From positions 568,528,140 to 568,592,139 of the forward strand of contig CM040121.1 in the NCBI GenBank assembly GCA_022559845.1: a stretch of 64,000 nucleotides of DNA, in the 5' to 3' direction. A program made the position numbers and the translations under genes. Positions 44,419 to 56,545 of the stretch are shown here, in pieces (within the stretch, counting starts at the first letter, position 1; every line of letters starts with the position of its first letter). The notes beneath the pieces were generated by a model. That model was not told the DNA's origin, did no database searches, and saw only the letters and a program-made list of their open reading frames with translations. The stretch is from Amorphophallus konjac. Its lineage: Eukaryota; Streptophyta; Magnoliopsida; Alismatales; Araceae.

Positions 44419-45367
44419 ACAAACCACCCTTCATCTCGTCACCGGGATTAAGGGCCTCATGGCCTCCTAATAAACGATGCTTGCCTACTTTGATGAGTTA
44501 CAGGTGCTGTCTCCGCCAGCCCTATGGGGAGAAAAGCCGAACCAGTCGCAATTATCTTTGTGGCCTCGAAGACTCCACTCCGAGGCACATGCAGCTTCCA
44601 GGAATCATTAAGGCCGCTGGAGGAAAAGAAAGAAAGAAGAAGGGAGGGGAAATCAAACCCCCTTTCCCTAAGAAGAAAAGAAGAAAAGAAGAAAAGAAGA
44701 AAAGAAAGAAACAAAAAAGAAGAGAAAGAATTGGCGAGAGAGGGTTATACGGCCATATCCGTCGAGACCGGTGCTGAATAATGATTACCACTGTGGGATT
44801 GATGCGTTGGAGCAAATCACTCATCCCCTCCCTGAGGGGGTGAGCGCTCTCCTGCGCACCCACCTTGGTCTATTATACAAAAAAGAAGGACAAAAAGAAA
44901 GTTGGCAAGCATTGCCGATCAAAAGAACAAGAAAGAGGCCGGCATCCCGCCCGGCTCTAGGAGGGTCCAAGCCCGCGGTGCAGTGCCCCGGCCCGTTCCA
45001 CCTTCCCGCTGCCCCTATCCAGCATAAGACGGCCCCTCGTGTGGCTATTCGAAGACCCAACAAGCCGCAACTGTAGCTTGATGAATTCCTATCTGCTGCG
45101 GGGAATGCTTTATAGCAATGAGGCCAATCATGGCCACGACTCTCGAAGAGAACACGCATCCACCCCTTCACAGCCCCCCCCCCCCAACGGGTCACTCCAT
45201 GTGAAAAGGGGGGCAATAGAGCAATCAACCTTCGCGGGAAATTTCAATTTGCTTGAGGGCACTTAGCAGCGTATTTCCTTCCCGGGATCGCCAAGAAAAA
45301 CAAACAAACAACATGTCAATATACACCTGACGCGAGCCAGGAACATGAAGATGGCCCCGCTAGAGGA
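44419..45367 (+). other. Leader region after the E primer site, no gene seen
   Basis: A purine-rich GAAAA tract (44620-44725) makes a Lys-rich chance frame. No gag motif is seen. Confidence 0.55.
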
Positions 45368-47770
45368 CTAACTATCAAAGTACAGCGGCAGGGCGTCCTC
45401 CAGCCATCGCCAATGCACCAAACACCCCAATGTGGGGAGGGAAAAAGGAATCAACCGGATACACTCACTTGGGACGCTTGCATGCCACCTCCCTTTTGAG
45501 GCATGACTTTTCATGAAAGGAAGTAAAGAGTGGCCCGTCCAGGTGGCCGAAGATAAAGAAGAAGATACTGGGGCCTCACGGCTATCCCCCTTTACTGCTA
45601 CTTGGCCGACATGACTCGCCATGAAAAAAAACCAAGCTAGCCAAAGTAAAAGATGCTCCATGAGCAGCTTCCGAAACATACACCCCGCCCTGGGTGCATC
45701 TGAAGCAGAATGGACCATCCCAAAGTGTTGCCGTACCAATTCACTCGATGATTGTAAACCGAGTGATGGCGTATCTGGGAGATGAAATTATACTCGGTTG
45801 TCGACCGCGACCCAAATATCCTCGTTCGACTCTGAGGACGAGGAAGGCATATCCAGTATAGCACCCGCACTATGACCAGCTCTCGCGGATGACGCAGTTA
45901 AAGGAGTATCGGTGATGATAGTCTCTTTTCTGACCTATGGCGAAGGCGTCATAACATGAACTTCAAGAATAGGAAGTGGTCGTTCGCTATCCTTGGCTCG
46001 ACCAGCCTTCGCCAATGCTGCTTTAATGGCTAGCGTCGGAATTGTAGAAACCCTGGCAGCCTCTTCTGCAATGTTTCCCAATTCTACCGCGGGAATGTCT
46101 CCCTCGCCTCAAGGTGGCTCATCATCAATAACAAGCCGCGGCTGCTCCAGAACCATTGTTGGCTGGTCAAGTCCTGCGATTATTCTCGACGCTTCAAAGC
46201 CCGTTGTCATTGCATAATCCTTCAGATATCTCAAGGCTATGGGCCTTAAGACAGGCGGGAATACCGGTCGACGCGTGCCGAAAGGTGGAAGAGATATCTT
46301 TACGGACACAGTCGACAAGGTCACTTCGGCCGGAACGATGGGAGCCTTCAAAAAGAATATGTATAAAATATCTCAGAGGCTCGATATGGTAAATAATGAG
46401 TATGAGCACAGGCCCATAAGGAGGACTCTTACCTCAGCTGGCACCAAGCTTTTAAATCTTCAGTAGCGGAGCCCTCCATCTCCATCATTGCTGCCCCTTC
46501 TCCTACAGAGGGGCCAAGTGACCCGAGGCCACTCCATGTTAGCCACGGCGGGCTGAACGTTGTGAAGTCGCTTTCATAAGCGGAAGAAAGTGCGGCATCT
46601 TCAGTTTCTGTCTCCGCCCTAGGAGACTCTTCATCATTAGAGCCGCCACTATAGTCCACTTGCTCCATTGGAGATGGGCTTTGCTCCGAGCCCGAACATT
46701 TCTCTCCAAAAATAGTCAGTTCCCCAGCAGAACAACTTGTAGGAGGCACGTCTTGCTCAGCAAGAGCTTACTCAGCCGGCTCCGCATCAGAAGGGATGGG
46801 TGAACCAACTTCGAGTACCGAATGACTTGCTGGGAGAGCAACTTGCTCTGCAAAAACTTCCATGGCTGGCTCTACGGCAGGAGGAGAAGGCGGGCGAACT
46901 TCGGCAGAAGCTGAAACAGGGAAGCACTCACGTGAGCCCGCTATACAATGAATCGGTTAAACTCCGTATAGTGGACTATGAATTACCCTCCATCTCATGG
47001 CTGGGAGTTGGGGAAGGAAAATTTTCTTCAACAAGGGGAGCCACTGACGCTCCATCTCCCCTCTCTTCAGCTTCTGCGGACGCGGTAGTCTCTTGCGTAA
47101 CCACTACCGGTGAAACGGCGGGAGCTGCAACAAGAAAGTTAGCTCATATAGCCGAAATGGAAATGAGGCGCAAGGGAAGGATATACCTTCGGTCGGGCGC
47201 GCTTGCACTTGAGAAGCCTCAAACTCTTCAAAGGTAACCACGGCTGGGGGAGTGACCGCCGACTCCGTGTCTACAGTCTTCTTCCTGCGGGCTCACTTTG
47301 CTCGGGAAACTGCCTCCCCCACTCGGGACCTAATTCGCTTCCGCGAATCACCAAGAGGCAGGGGCGTAGTGGTTGGATCCGCCTCTGGGGTCTCAAAATA
47401 TGATGGCTTTTGAGCCTTTATGATTAACTCCCTGTAGTGCTTGGTCTCCTCCGAAGTGAGCCGAACTGCACATGCATAAGGGTGAAGGTGATGCATAGCG
47501 TAATAAAAGGAGGAAAGTAAACTAGAAGCTGAAATCGATGAATGAAGAATACATACTGGCCTCATATACAGAGGAGAAAGTAACCAGTAAAATAGCGAAG
47601 GCTCCTTGTCAATTAAAGTAGCCTCACAAATTAGCCAGCATACATCTCCTATCAATTCTAATCGCTCGGCCAACGACGCCAGGTCCGAATGGCCGCGAGA
47701 AGACAAATGATAATATAGGCCGAGGTGGTCTAGCCCCCAACCGTCGGCATCCTTGAAAGAAATGTGAAGG
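45368..47770 (-). pseudogene. Plant-mobile-domain-type gene, 3' part
   Basis: Downstream half of the gene split by element C. The frame entering from 56546 continues without shift at 47770: the codons for ILSQP on one side are followed by LHISFKDADGWGLDHLGLYY on the other. It runs to a stop at 47293. The same frame reopens at 46749-46429 as an acidic, Ser/Glu-rich segment (SGGSNDEESPRAETETEDAA), with further open pieces at 46351-46109 and 45870-45368. Introns, stops or frameshifts separate them and I could not decide which. No known motif is recognised in this half. Confidence 0.6.
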
Positions 47771-47775
47771 GGTTG

Positions 47776-50700
47776 TGTGGCGACCCGAGATTCAGATACC
47801 GGGAAGGTCCGATACCATTTGAATCCTGGCCCGCCGCCCACGAGTCGGGAGGGCTCGGAAGGGCTAAAAAGGAGTGTGGAGGTACAAAGAAATAGGAAAT
47901 AAGGTAGGACAATTTAACAATTAACAGAAATAAATAAACAACTACAACAGAGTCCAGTCCAACAGAAAGTACAGTCTAAAGCAGTAAAACGTACCACATG
48001 CCAAGTGAACACTCGGCCCGACGAGGTGGCAGCTAAGAACCTCCGAACAGCACCCTCGAACCTCGAGGAAGAACTACCGCACCTGAAAAGCAGGGATGAG
48101 TCTCCTAACAGAGACTCAGCAGGGGTCCCGCGAAACCCCAACCGGAAACAACGGCGGAAGCGGAAGCAACAACAGCAAGAACAACAGTAACAGCAGGAAC
48201 AACAAATCAGTGGCCGGTAAAAACTCGGCACTACAGCTACTCCTACTGTACAGGAAAACCAACACCCCGATCCCACAATCGGGGACGACCGAGCAACGAA
48301 CCACCCTAGTCACGCTACTAGGAAAATGACCACTCGTCGGGAACTCGACGCTATCTAGGGGAAAGCCCTCGGTGACGATCACCGGAATCCCTAGACCTCG
48401 GCATCAGGAAAACACCCGAGAATTGCACGCACGAGGAAACTCACGTCACGTGACGGGAGTACCGCCCACCAGAAGAACGACCGGATGCGTCCCCTGACAT
48501 CTTACACCGCATCACAAGTGTCAAGCTACTACGCCCCAGGCGGAGACTCAGACACACACAGTAACCAGTACCACAGAACAAGGACTAGTTGGGGTCGCGC
48601 CTGCTGGCGCCGCCCGACGCCCCCAACCTCGTGTGCACACTCAGACCATATGCCATAGGCCTGTCCTCTAGCTGGTAATTCCCCCTAAGCCCGGACTCGA
48701 CTGTACGTGGGGGCCCTATAGTAACCAGCTTACTCACCGTCTCTCTCAGGTCAGCCGCTCCACCACTCCCAGGTGGGTCAGCACACGCGTGCCGTAAGAA
48801 GGCTACGACTAGTGGGGGCTCACAGAACGTGGACACAGAAAACCACGCATACACCCATCGCGAGTAACGCGAAGTAACAGGTGGCTCAAAGCCACCCGAC
48901 TCTGGACATCCCACTAGACCCACTAAACCCAGCGGCCTTTGAGTCACAAGACTCGAGGTCAAGACCGTTGCACACGACAGCACTGAGCCGTCAATCTGGC
49001 CTAATCCCTAGGTCCAAAACCACAATGCGATGACTCACGAGACAGTTCACAACTGCCGAGATCCATCCCTCGAGGAGGGAAACTTAAGCGACCTTCAGCC
49101 TCCGGCTGGGAGATTGGATTGATAGTCCAAGGCAACACACATGGCCCACTCGGAAACCACCTTCCAAAGAAACCACGACGTGGGGGGAAACCTCACCGCA
49201 CTCACACCGATACATGGTGACTCGATCTAGTAAGAACACGAAAGCCCAAAATACCTAGGGTCACTCGGACCCACCAAGCCCATGGGCACGCTTATCGATG
49301 TAACACGGTACCTCCAAAACACCCCAAAAAATACGGTCACGAGACCCACGGGGTGTCTGGGACACTCACGAGGCCAAAGGACAACCACTGGGTCACAACC
49401 GGGTCGACCAGAGACCAATGCAACACAATCGGAACGCTAGAGGGTCCCTCGGACCCTTAAACCTACGGACACACTAATCGAGATAAATGGGACCTCCGGA
49501 CACCTAAAGACACGGTCACGGAACTCCACGGGGTGTCCGGGACACACACGGCCCAAGGGGAGCACGATCAGCCATAGACTGCCCGCCCTGGGCTGCCCGA
49601 TTGCTCACCTCCAAGAACGCGCTATCTTTGCATAGCGCGTTCAAACAGAACGCGCTATAGGGTCCTTGCGCGTTCAATTTGAACGCGCCATGGACCTATA
49701 GCGCGAGAAGACTGAATGCGATAGGACCCTATAGTGCGACAAGGCTGAACGCGCTAGGACCCTATAGCACGACAAGGCTGAACGCGCTAGGACCCTATAG
49801 CGCGACAAGAACCACCTTACTGTTCATCTTCTCCGATGAACGCGCTCTATCGAGACGGCGCGACCTCCAAGAACGTGCCCACCAAGGCTAGCACGTTCTC
49901 AGTCCACGCCCGAAAATGGCGACAATCACGGAAAAATCCATTCCAGGCCCCGTTCACCCCCAGGTGAAGGGGAAACAAAAGGGGAAGCCTTCCCCAAGCC
50001 CCTAGGCATGTATCTAAACCTCTAGGTCGGCCAAAAACGCCGCAAAACGGGAGATCCGACTCACACCCCAAAAACACGAGTTTTCCCCAAAACGTCCAAA
50101 CGGGCCCGCTCGGCTCACCACGACCTACAAAACTCACGGGAAATGAAGTACACGAGCTGGGGGTCCATCTCCCTACCTCCACCGAAGATTTTACGCGCCG
50201 TGGACGCCAATCCACGAAGAAACACCGCTTAAACCCTCGTCGGTTCACGATCCCACGAACCGCCTCCACCATCGTGATCCTCGTCCGGTGCCCGTCGCTC
50301 CACGTCCCACGAGCCATGCCGCCCCGCCCTCGCCGCCTCTGTCGGCCGCCCGGAGTGAGAGGGGGAGAGGAGAGAACGTGAGAGAAGAGAGAGGGAGGGA
50401 AGAGAGAAATGAGAGATGGGGAGAGAGAGAAAAAGGTGGTTAATATAAGAAAATCCATGAATTCTCGAAAATACCAAAAAATAGAAGAATATACCCCCTC
50501 GATCCTCGGAACACACTGATCATCGTGGTAACGTCCCTGCGTTGGAGAACGCAAGGGTTCACCCTGTACGGGGTTCCGAAGGTCCGACAGATGGAAAACA
50601 CGCGTGAAACCCCAAAACGCAACCCGGGACCCACAAAGGCGCTCCGAAAATTCTAGAAAATTACCGACGTGCTCCTCACAACACCACAGACCCAAAAAAA

Positions 50701-50844
50701 CTCACGGGTACACCACCATTGGGTCCGACAATCTGGTATAAAAAGTCTGAAATTCACTCGGACACGATCCGTAACCCGCAAAAAGACGATCTGAAACCCA
50801 CGGATCCTGATTCGAAAAATATCTGAAAAACCCGGGGCATTACA
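47776..50844 (-). repeat. C 3' LTR
   Basis: TGTGGCGACCC...GGGCATTACA on the + strand. It contains a palindromic GCGCGTTCAATTTGAACGCGC at 49668-49688 and a minisatellite of GAACGCGCTAGGACCCTATA-type units (49610-49860) that is longer than in the other LTR. A 282-codon frame (50695-49847) in LTR sense is broken in the other copy. Confidence 0.94.
49610..49860. repeat. GAACGCGCTA minisatellite in the C LTR
   Basis: Units of about 34-36 bp centred on GAACGCGCTA and CCTATAGCGCGACAAG. Five to six units here, against about three or four in the equivalent 55378-55570. Confidence 0.88.
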
Positions 50845-50855
50845 GCCCTCCCCCC
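50845..50855 (-). promoter_or_regulatory. C polypurine tract
   Basis: Sense GGGGGGAGGGC immediately before TGTAATGCCCC. Confidence 0.88.
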
Positions 50856-53487
50856 TTATAAGAATTTCGTCCTCGAAATTCAGGACTAGCACCGAGTCAC
50901 AGGGGAAGAATGCCTCGACCAACTGACAACGATGTCAGGGCGCCAGCATAGAAAACCTCGATACTCACAAAAACCATGATCCTGAGGGACGTGGCCAGAC
51001 AATGATCACGGACAACGCCTCGCTCACAACCCAAGACACATAGATCATCAGAGCAGGCGCATGCAAAAGAGTACAAGTCTAGAGTCACCTCAGCCAACAT
51101 GAAAACCAACCACCGGTCGACGCCCATGCTCGGCGGACCCACCAAACGTCAGCTTCACAACCCGCTGACCGATCTCACGCCCTGCACCAAAGACAACCAA
51201 CATCGAGCTCCCACCAGCTCGCACCCGGCAAGCTGCACACCCTCAACAATATGGCCAACTTTGTCAGAAGACAAGCTTCTCTCAAACCCCCTGATCCAAA
51301 CCGGGACCAGGCACACCTCATGATCAGCCACCCAAGGTCTCGCTGGCAAACGGCTCTCGCCACTATCGAGCCCCAGTAACCAGCATCTTCTGTCTGTGAA
51401 AGACCATCCACTGGTCACCAGACATTCATCAACAGGAAACCTCCACCGGCCCAACAGGCACGATCTGACTCACCGTAGGCCATCCGCTGACTCACACACA
51501 GACCGACACCACATCCAGATGGATCCCCGCGCCAACTCTACTCTTCAGGGGAGCACGGCGGGACCCAATGACTCCATCTCCCCTCGGTCCTCACGTCACT
51601 CGACTCAGACTTACGAGGAATCCTCTCTTGCTGGCCGTAGACTGAGGATCAATATCCAACGCCAACGTCTCATCAGAGACCTCCACACACAGGCATCGAC
51701 CACCGTCCTGTCTCATCGATTCCTATCTCATCTAAACCTCCATCTTAATTAATCCAAGAGGACGCCTGCCAATCCCGATTCCCGCACTTACCATAGAGCC
51801 ACGAGACACACAACCACTTACAATCCACGGCACACTTCTCCAGAACCGACAAGTGCCGCCTGCCACCACAGCAAGCAGGTCGATGACGCAGCGACCAATG
51901 CACATGAATAATCTCTCAGAGATCAATTATCCAAAACACTATCTCATCCGTGAACGCAACATCCAATGCAAGAACATGGTACTCATGCGGCAACCTCGCC
52001 AGCATATTTCGCCAATTCAACACCTGCCAGTGCCATGAACCACAAGATCTCAAGCAACGGCACGACAACAACACGTCTCACACAACCGGAGACAACACAT
52101 ATCGAGGAACCAATCCTCCGCTGCTCTACACGCTTCCTCAGAAATCCACCTGTAGAACCCAACGCTACGATCCGCGCACTCTGATCCGCATGCACAGCCA
52201 CCACAACGAAAACTCAGGATCCTCCATCCCGACAATCCTTCGCAACTCCGCAGGCTCTGATCCTCCACACATCGGGAACCACAATACCAACCGTAAATTC
52301 TCACAAACACCACCCAGCCAGCACTCGTGCTTCCGGAATAGCGCCAACACACCCATACACAGTAGGGGACGGGCAACACTTCTCACAGATAACCACCTTG
52401 CCAAAACATGGGACGCGTCTCGCACGGACTTCATGGCGCACGAAGGACAACCAATCCGAACACACAATGCAAGACGACGAACCTTGGCAAAACGCGATCT
52501 CCTCCAACCAAGGGAAAAACTCAATATGCTTCCGACCAACGGAAGGAAAACTCCATGCTCGACCTGGCCTCGGACCTCGCACATGCTGGGAATCACACCT
52601 TCCAGCACCAATAAAACCCATCACTTCCATCAGGTCAGCTCTTCCGACAACACTCGCCAAGTGTTCCGTCGGACCACGATCACAGCATCTCCCGATGCAC
52701 CACCGTTGCAATTCCTTGAACTGTAACACGCCACGCCAAGAGCCGCAACATGAGCCATAACCGACAATCGCCAACGCTCATCCTCGAGTCCTGAAACTCA
52801 CCGCGGAACCTTCACATCTCGAGCCAAATCCTCGGCAAACACAACCCATTTGCACGTAGAAGCGCAGGAGCGAGAACTTACTGGGACACCACGGCCCAAT
52901 CCTGCCTCGAAATCCAGAAAAACAATCGGGACCGACACGTAAATTCTGACGCCATAGAGCACGACAAGACCATCGGGCTCGATAAATCAACAGCTCGACA
53001 GAAAGTCCTCGGCTCACCCGAGCATAATTCTCGACCAGAGCACCCGCTCTGCCACCTCAAACCACAACCTCAGCGCATCAGGGGCGGGACAATCCTCAGA
53101 CAGGAGTGGCCAAACTCAATAACAGCTCCCTTAGAGCACACTCACAGCCACTTAATGGCAAACAGTCCTCGCCAGCCACCTGACCTCGCTGCAAATTCCT
53201 CGAATGAAGCACCACCGCAACACGCTTGCCGGCAACCTCTGCCCAACGCAGCATGACCGGGGCCACCATTGATGAGGGAGAAAGTTCTCAACCTCGATCC
53301 TCAGACCCTACGCCGGCACTCCAACGAAACAGCAAGCACCTTCACAGCGCCACCGCCACGCACTCAAGCTCTCACACGAGAAATCAAGCGGAAAACAAGC
53401 ATGAAACCCTATGCCAACTGTCGACTCTGGACCTTACGGACTCTGAGCACTGCAATATCTCGAATTCCCATGTACGTCCACAACCAC
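50856..53487 (-). other. C interior, non-coding
   Basis: 2.6 kb with no recognisable protein. The longest frames are a 258-codon + strand frame (51950-52726) and 148-157 codon minus-strand frames (52774-52165). All are His/Thr/Asn- or Cys/Trp-rich, unlike any family I know, and overlap each other. Part is shared with element G. Confidence 0.75.
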
Positions 53488-53499
53488 GCTCTGATACCA
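53488..53499 (-). promoter_or_regulatory. C primer binding site
   Basis: Sense TGGTATCAGAGC, perfect, 2 nt after the LTR. Confidence 0.95.
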
Positions 53500-53501
53500 A
53501 C

Positions 53502-56500
53502 TGTGGTGACCCGAGATCCGGATATTAGGAAGGTCCGATACCATTCGAATCCTGGCCCGCCGCCCACGAGCCGGGAGGGCTCGGAAGGGCTAAAAAGGAG
53601 TGTGGAGGTACAAAGAAATAGGAAATAAGGCAGGATAATTCAATAATTAACAGAAATAAATAAACAACTACAACAGAGTCAGTCCAACAGAAAGTACAGT
53701 CTAAAGTAGTAAAACGTACCACATGCCACGTGAACACTCGGCCCGACAAGCAGGCAGCTAAGAACCTCCGAACATCACCCTCGAACCTCGAGGAAGAACC
53801 GCCGCACCAGAAAAGTAGAGATGAGTCTCCTAACAGAGACTCAGCAGGGGTCCCACGGAACCCCAACCGGAAACAACGGCAGAAGCGGAAGCAACAATAG
53901 CAAGAACAATAGTAGTAGCAGGAACAACAACCCGGTGGCCGGTAAAAACTCGGCACTACAACTACTCCTACTGTACAGAAAAACCAACACCCCGATCCCA
54001 CATTCGAGGACGACCGAACAACAAACCACCCTAGTCACGCTACTAGGAAAACGACCACTCGTCGGGAACTCGACGCTGTCTAGAGGAAAGCCCTCGGTGA
54101 CCCTCACCGGAACCCCTAGACCTCGGCATCAGAAAAACACCCGAGAACTGCACGTAAAACCACGTCTCGTAGACGTGAGGCGGAACTCGACTCATGAGGA
54201 AACCCACGTCACGTGACGGGAGTTCCACCCACCAGAAGAACGACCGGATGTGTCCCCTGACGTCTTACACCACATCACAAGTGTCTGGCTACTACGCCCC
54301 AGGTGGAGACTCAGACACACACAGTAACCAGTACCACATAACAAGGACTAGTTGAGGTCGCGCCTACCGGCGCCGTCCGACGCCCCCAACCTCGTGTGCA
54401 CACTCAGACCATACGCCCTCGGCCTGTCCTCTAGCTGGTAATTCCCCCTAAGCCCGGACTCGGCTGTACGTGGGGGCCCTACGGTAATCAACCTACTCAC
54501 CGTCTCTCTCGGGTCAGCCGCTCTACCACTCCCGGGTGGGTCAGCACAGGCGTGCCGTAAGAAGACTACGATTAGTGGGGGCTCACAGAACGTGGACACA
54601 GAAAACCACGCACGCACCCATCGCGAGTAATGCGAAGTAATAGGTGGCTCAAAGCCACCCGACTCTGGACATCCCACTAGACCCACTAAGCCCAACGGCC
54701 TTTGAGTCACAAGACTCGAGGTCAAGACCGTTGCACACGACAGCACTGAGCCGTCAATCTGGCCTAATCCCTAGGTCCAAAACCACGATGCGATGACTCA
54801 CGAGACAGTTCACAACTGTCGAGATCCATCCCTCGAGGAGGGAAACTTAAGCGACCTTCAGCCTCCGGCTGGGAGATTGGACTGATAGTCCAAGGCAACA
54901 CACATGGCCCACTCGGAAACCACCTTCCAAAGAAACCACGACGTGCGGGGAAACCTCACCGCACTCACACCGATACACGGTGACTCGATCTAGTAAGAAC
55001 ACGAAAGCCCGGAATATATGGGGTCACCCGGACCCACCAAGCCCATGGGCACGCTTATCGAGGTAACACGGTACCTCCACAACACCCCAAAAAATATGGT
55101 CACGAGACCCACGGGGTGTCTGGGACACGCACGAGGCCGAAGGTCAGCCACTGGGTCACAACCGGGTCGACCGGAGACCAATGCAACACAATCGGAATGC
55201 TAGAGGGTCACTCGGACCCTTAAACCCACGGACACACTAATCGAGGTAAACGGGACCTCCGGACACCCAAAGACACGGTCACGGAACTCCACGGGGTGTC
55301 CGGGATACACACGGCCCAAGGGGAGCACGATCAGCCGTAGACTGCCCGCCTTGGGCTGCCCGGCTGGTCACCTCCAAGAACGCGCTATCTTTGCATAGAG
55401 CGTTCAAACAGAACGCGCTAGGACCCTATAGCGCGACAAGAGTGAATGCGATAGGACCCTATAGCACGACAAGGCTGAACGCGCTAGGACCCTATAGCGT
55501 GACAAGAACCGCCTTACTGTTCATCTTCTCCGATGAACGCGCTCTATCGGGGTGGCGCGACCTCCAAGAACGCGCCCACCAAGGCGAGCGCGTTCTCAAT
55601 CCGCGCCCGAAAATGGCGAAAACCACGGAAAAACTCATTCCACGCCCCGTTCACCCCCAGGTAAAGGGGAAACAAAAGGGGAAACCTTCCCCAAGCCCCT
55701 AGGCATGCATCTAAACCCCTGGGTCGGCCAAAATGCCGCAAAACGAGAGATCCGGTTCACACCCCAAAAACACGAGTTTTCCCCAAAACGCCCAAACGAG
55801 CCCGCTCGGCTCACCACGGCCTACAAAACTCGCAGAAAATGAAGTACACGAGCTGGGGGTCCATCTCCCTACCTCCACCGAAGATTCGACGCGCCGTGGA
55901 CGCCGATCCACGAAGAAACGCCGCTTAAACCCTCGCCGGTTCACGATCCCACGAACCGCCTCCACCATCGCGATCCTCGTCCCGTGCCCATCGCTCCACG
56001 TCCCACGAGCCACGCCGCCCCGCCCTCGCCGCCTCCGTCGATCGCCCGGAGTGAGAGGGGGAGAGGAGAGAACGTGAGAGAAGAGAGAGGGAGGGAAGAG
56101 AGAAATGAGAGATGGGGAGAGAGGGAAAAATGAGGTTAATATATAGAAAATCCAGAAATTCCCAAAAATACCTTAAAATAGAAAATATACCCCCGCGATC
56201 CTCGGAACACGCTGATTGTCGTGGTAACGTCCCTGCGTTGGAGAATGCAACGGTTCACCCTGTATGGGGTTCCAAAGGTCCGACAGATGGAAAACACGCG
56301 TGAAACCCCAAAACGCAACCCGGGACCCACAAAGCCGCTCCGAAAATTCTAGAAAATTACTGGTGTGCTCCTCACAACACCACGGACCCAAGAAAACTCA
56401 CGGGCACACCACCATTGGGTCCGACAATCCGGTATAAAAAGTCTGAAACTCACTCGGACACGATCCGCAACCCGCAAAAAGACGATCCGAAACCCACGGA

Positions 56501-56540
56501 TCCTGATTCGAAAAATATCTGAAAAACTCGGGGCATTACA
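53502..56540 (-). repeat. C 5' LTR
   Basis: TGTGGTGACCC...GGGCATTACA on the + strand. It differs from the other LTR mostly by transitions, plus two larger changes: an extra segment of about 40 bp near 54150-54195 centred on the palindrome CACGTCTCGTAGACGTG, and a shorter GAACGCGCTA array (55378-55570). An AT-rich TATATATTA near 56136-56146 (sense) is the likely TATA region. Confidence 0.94.
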
Positions 56541-56545
56541 GGTTG

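Larger units (their letters stand above)
47776..56540 (-). mobile_element. Element C: large non-autonomous LTR element (LARD) with 3 kb LTRs
   Basis: Complete insertion of 8,765 bp flanked by GGTTG at 47771-47775 and 56541-56545. The two LTRs (3,069 and 3,039 bp) make up about 70% of it. The 2,657 bp interior has a Met-tRNA primer site and purine tract at the right places but no gag or pol motif in any frame. The LTR ends TGTAATGCCCCG...TCACCACA and GGGGGGAGGGC tract place it near Tekay-type chromoviruses. Confidence 0.95.

Noticed and set aside
44412..44777. Lys-rich 121-codon gene after the E primer site
   Set aside because: The Lys tail comes from a GAAAA tract, and no gag motif is present.
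49847..50695. 282-codon gene in the C LTR
   Set aside because: The same region in the other LTR (55635-56391) is split among frames; this is LTR sequence with chance openness.
51950..52726. 258-codon + strand gene in element C
   Set aside because: Antisense to the element, low-complexity composition, no motif, and overlapping long frames on the other strand.
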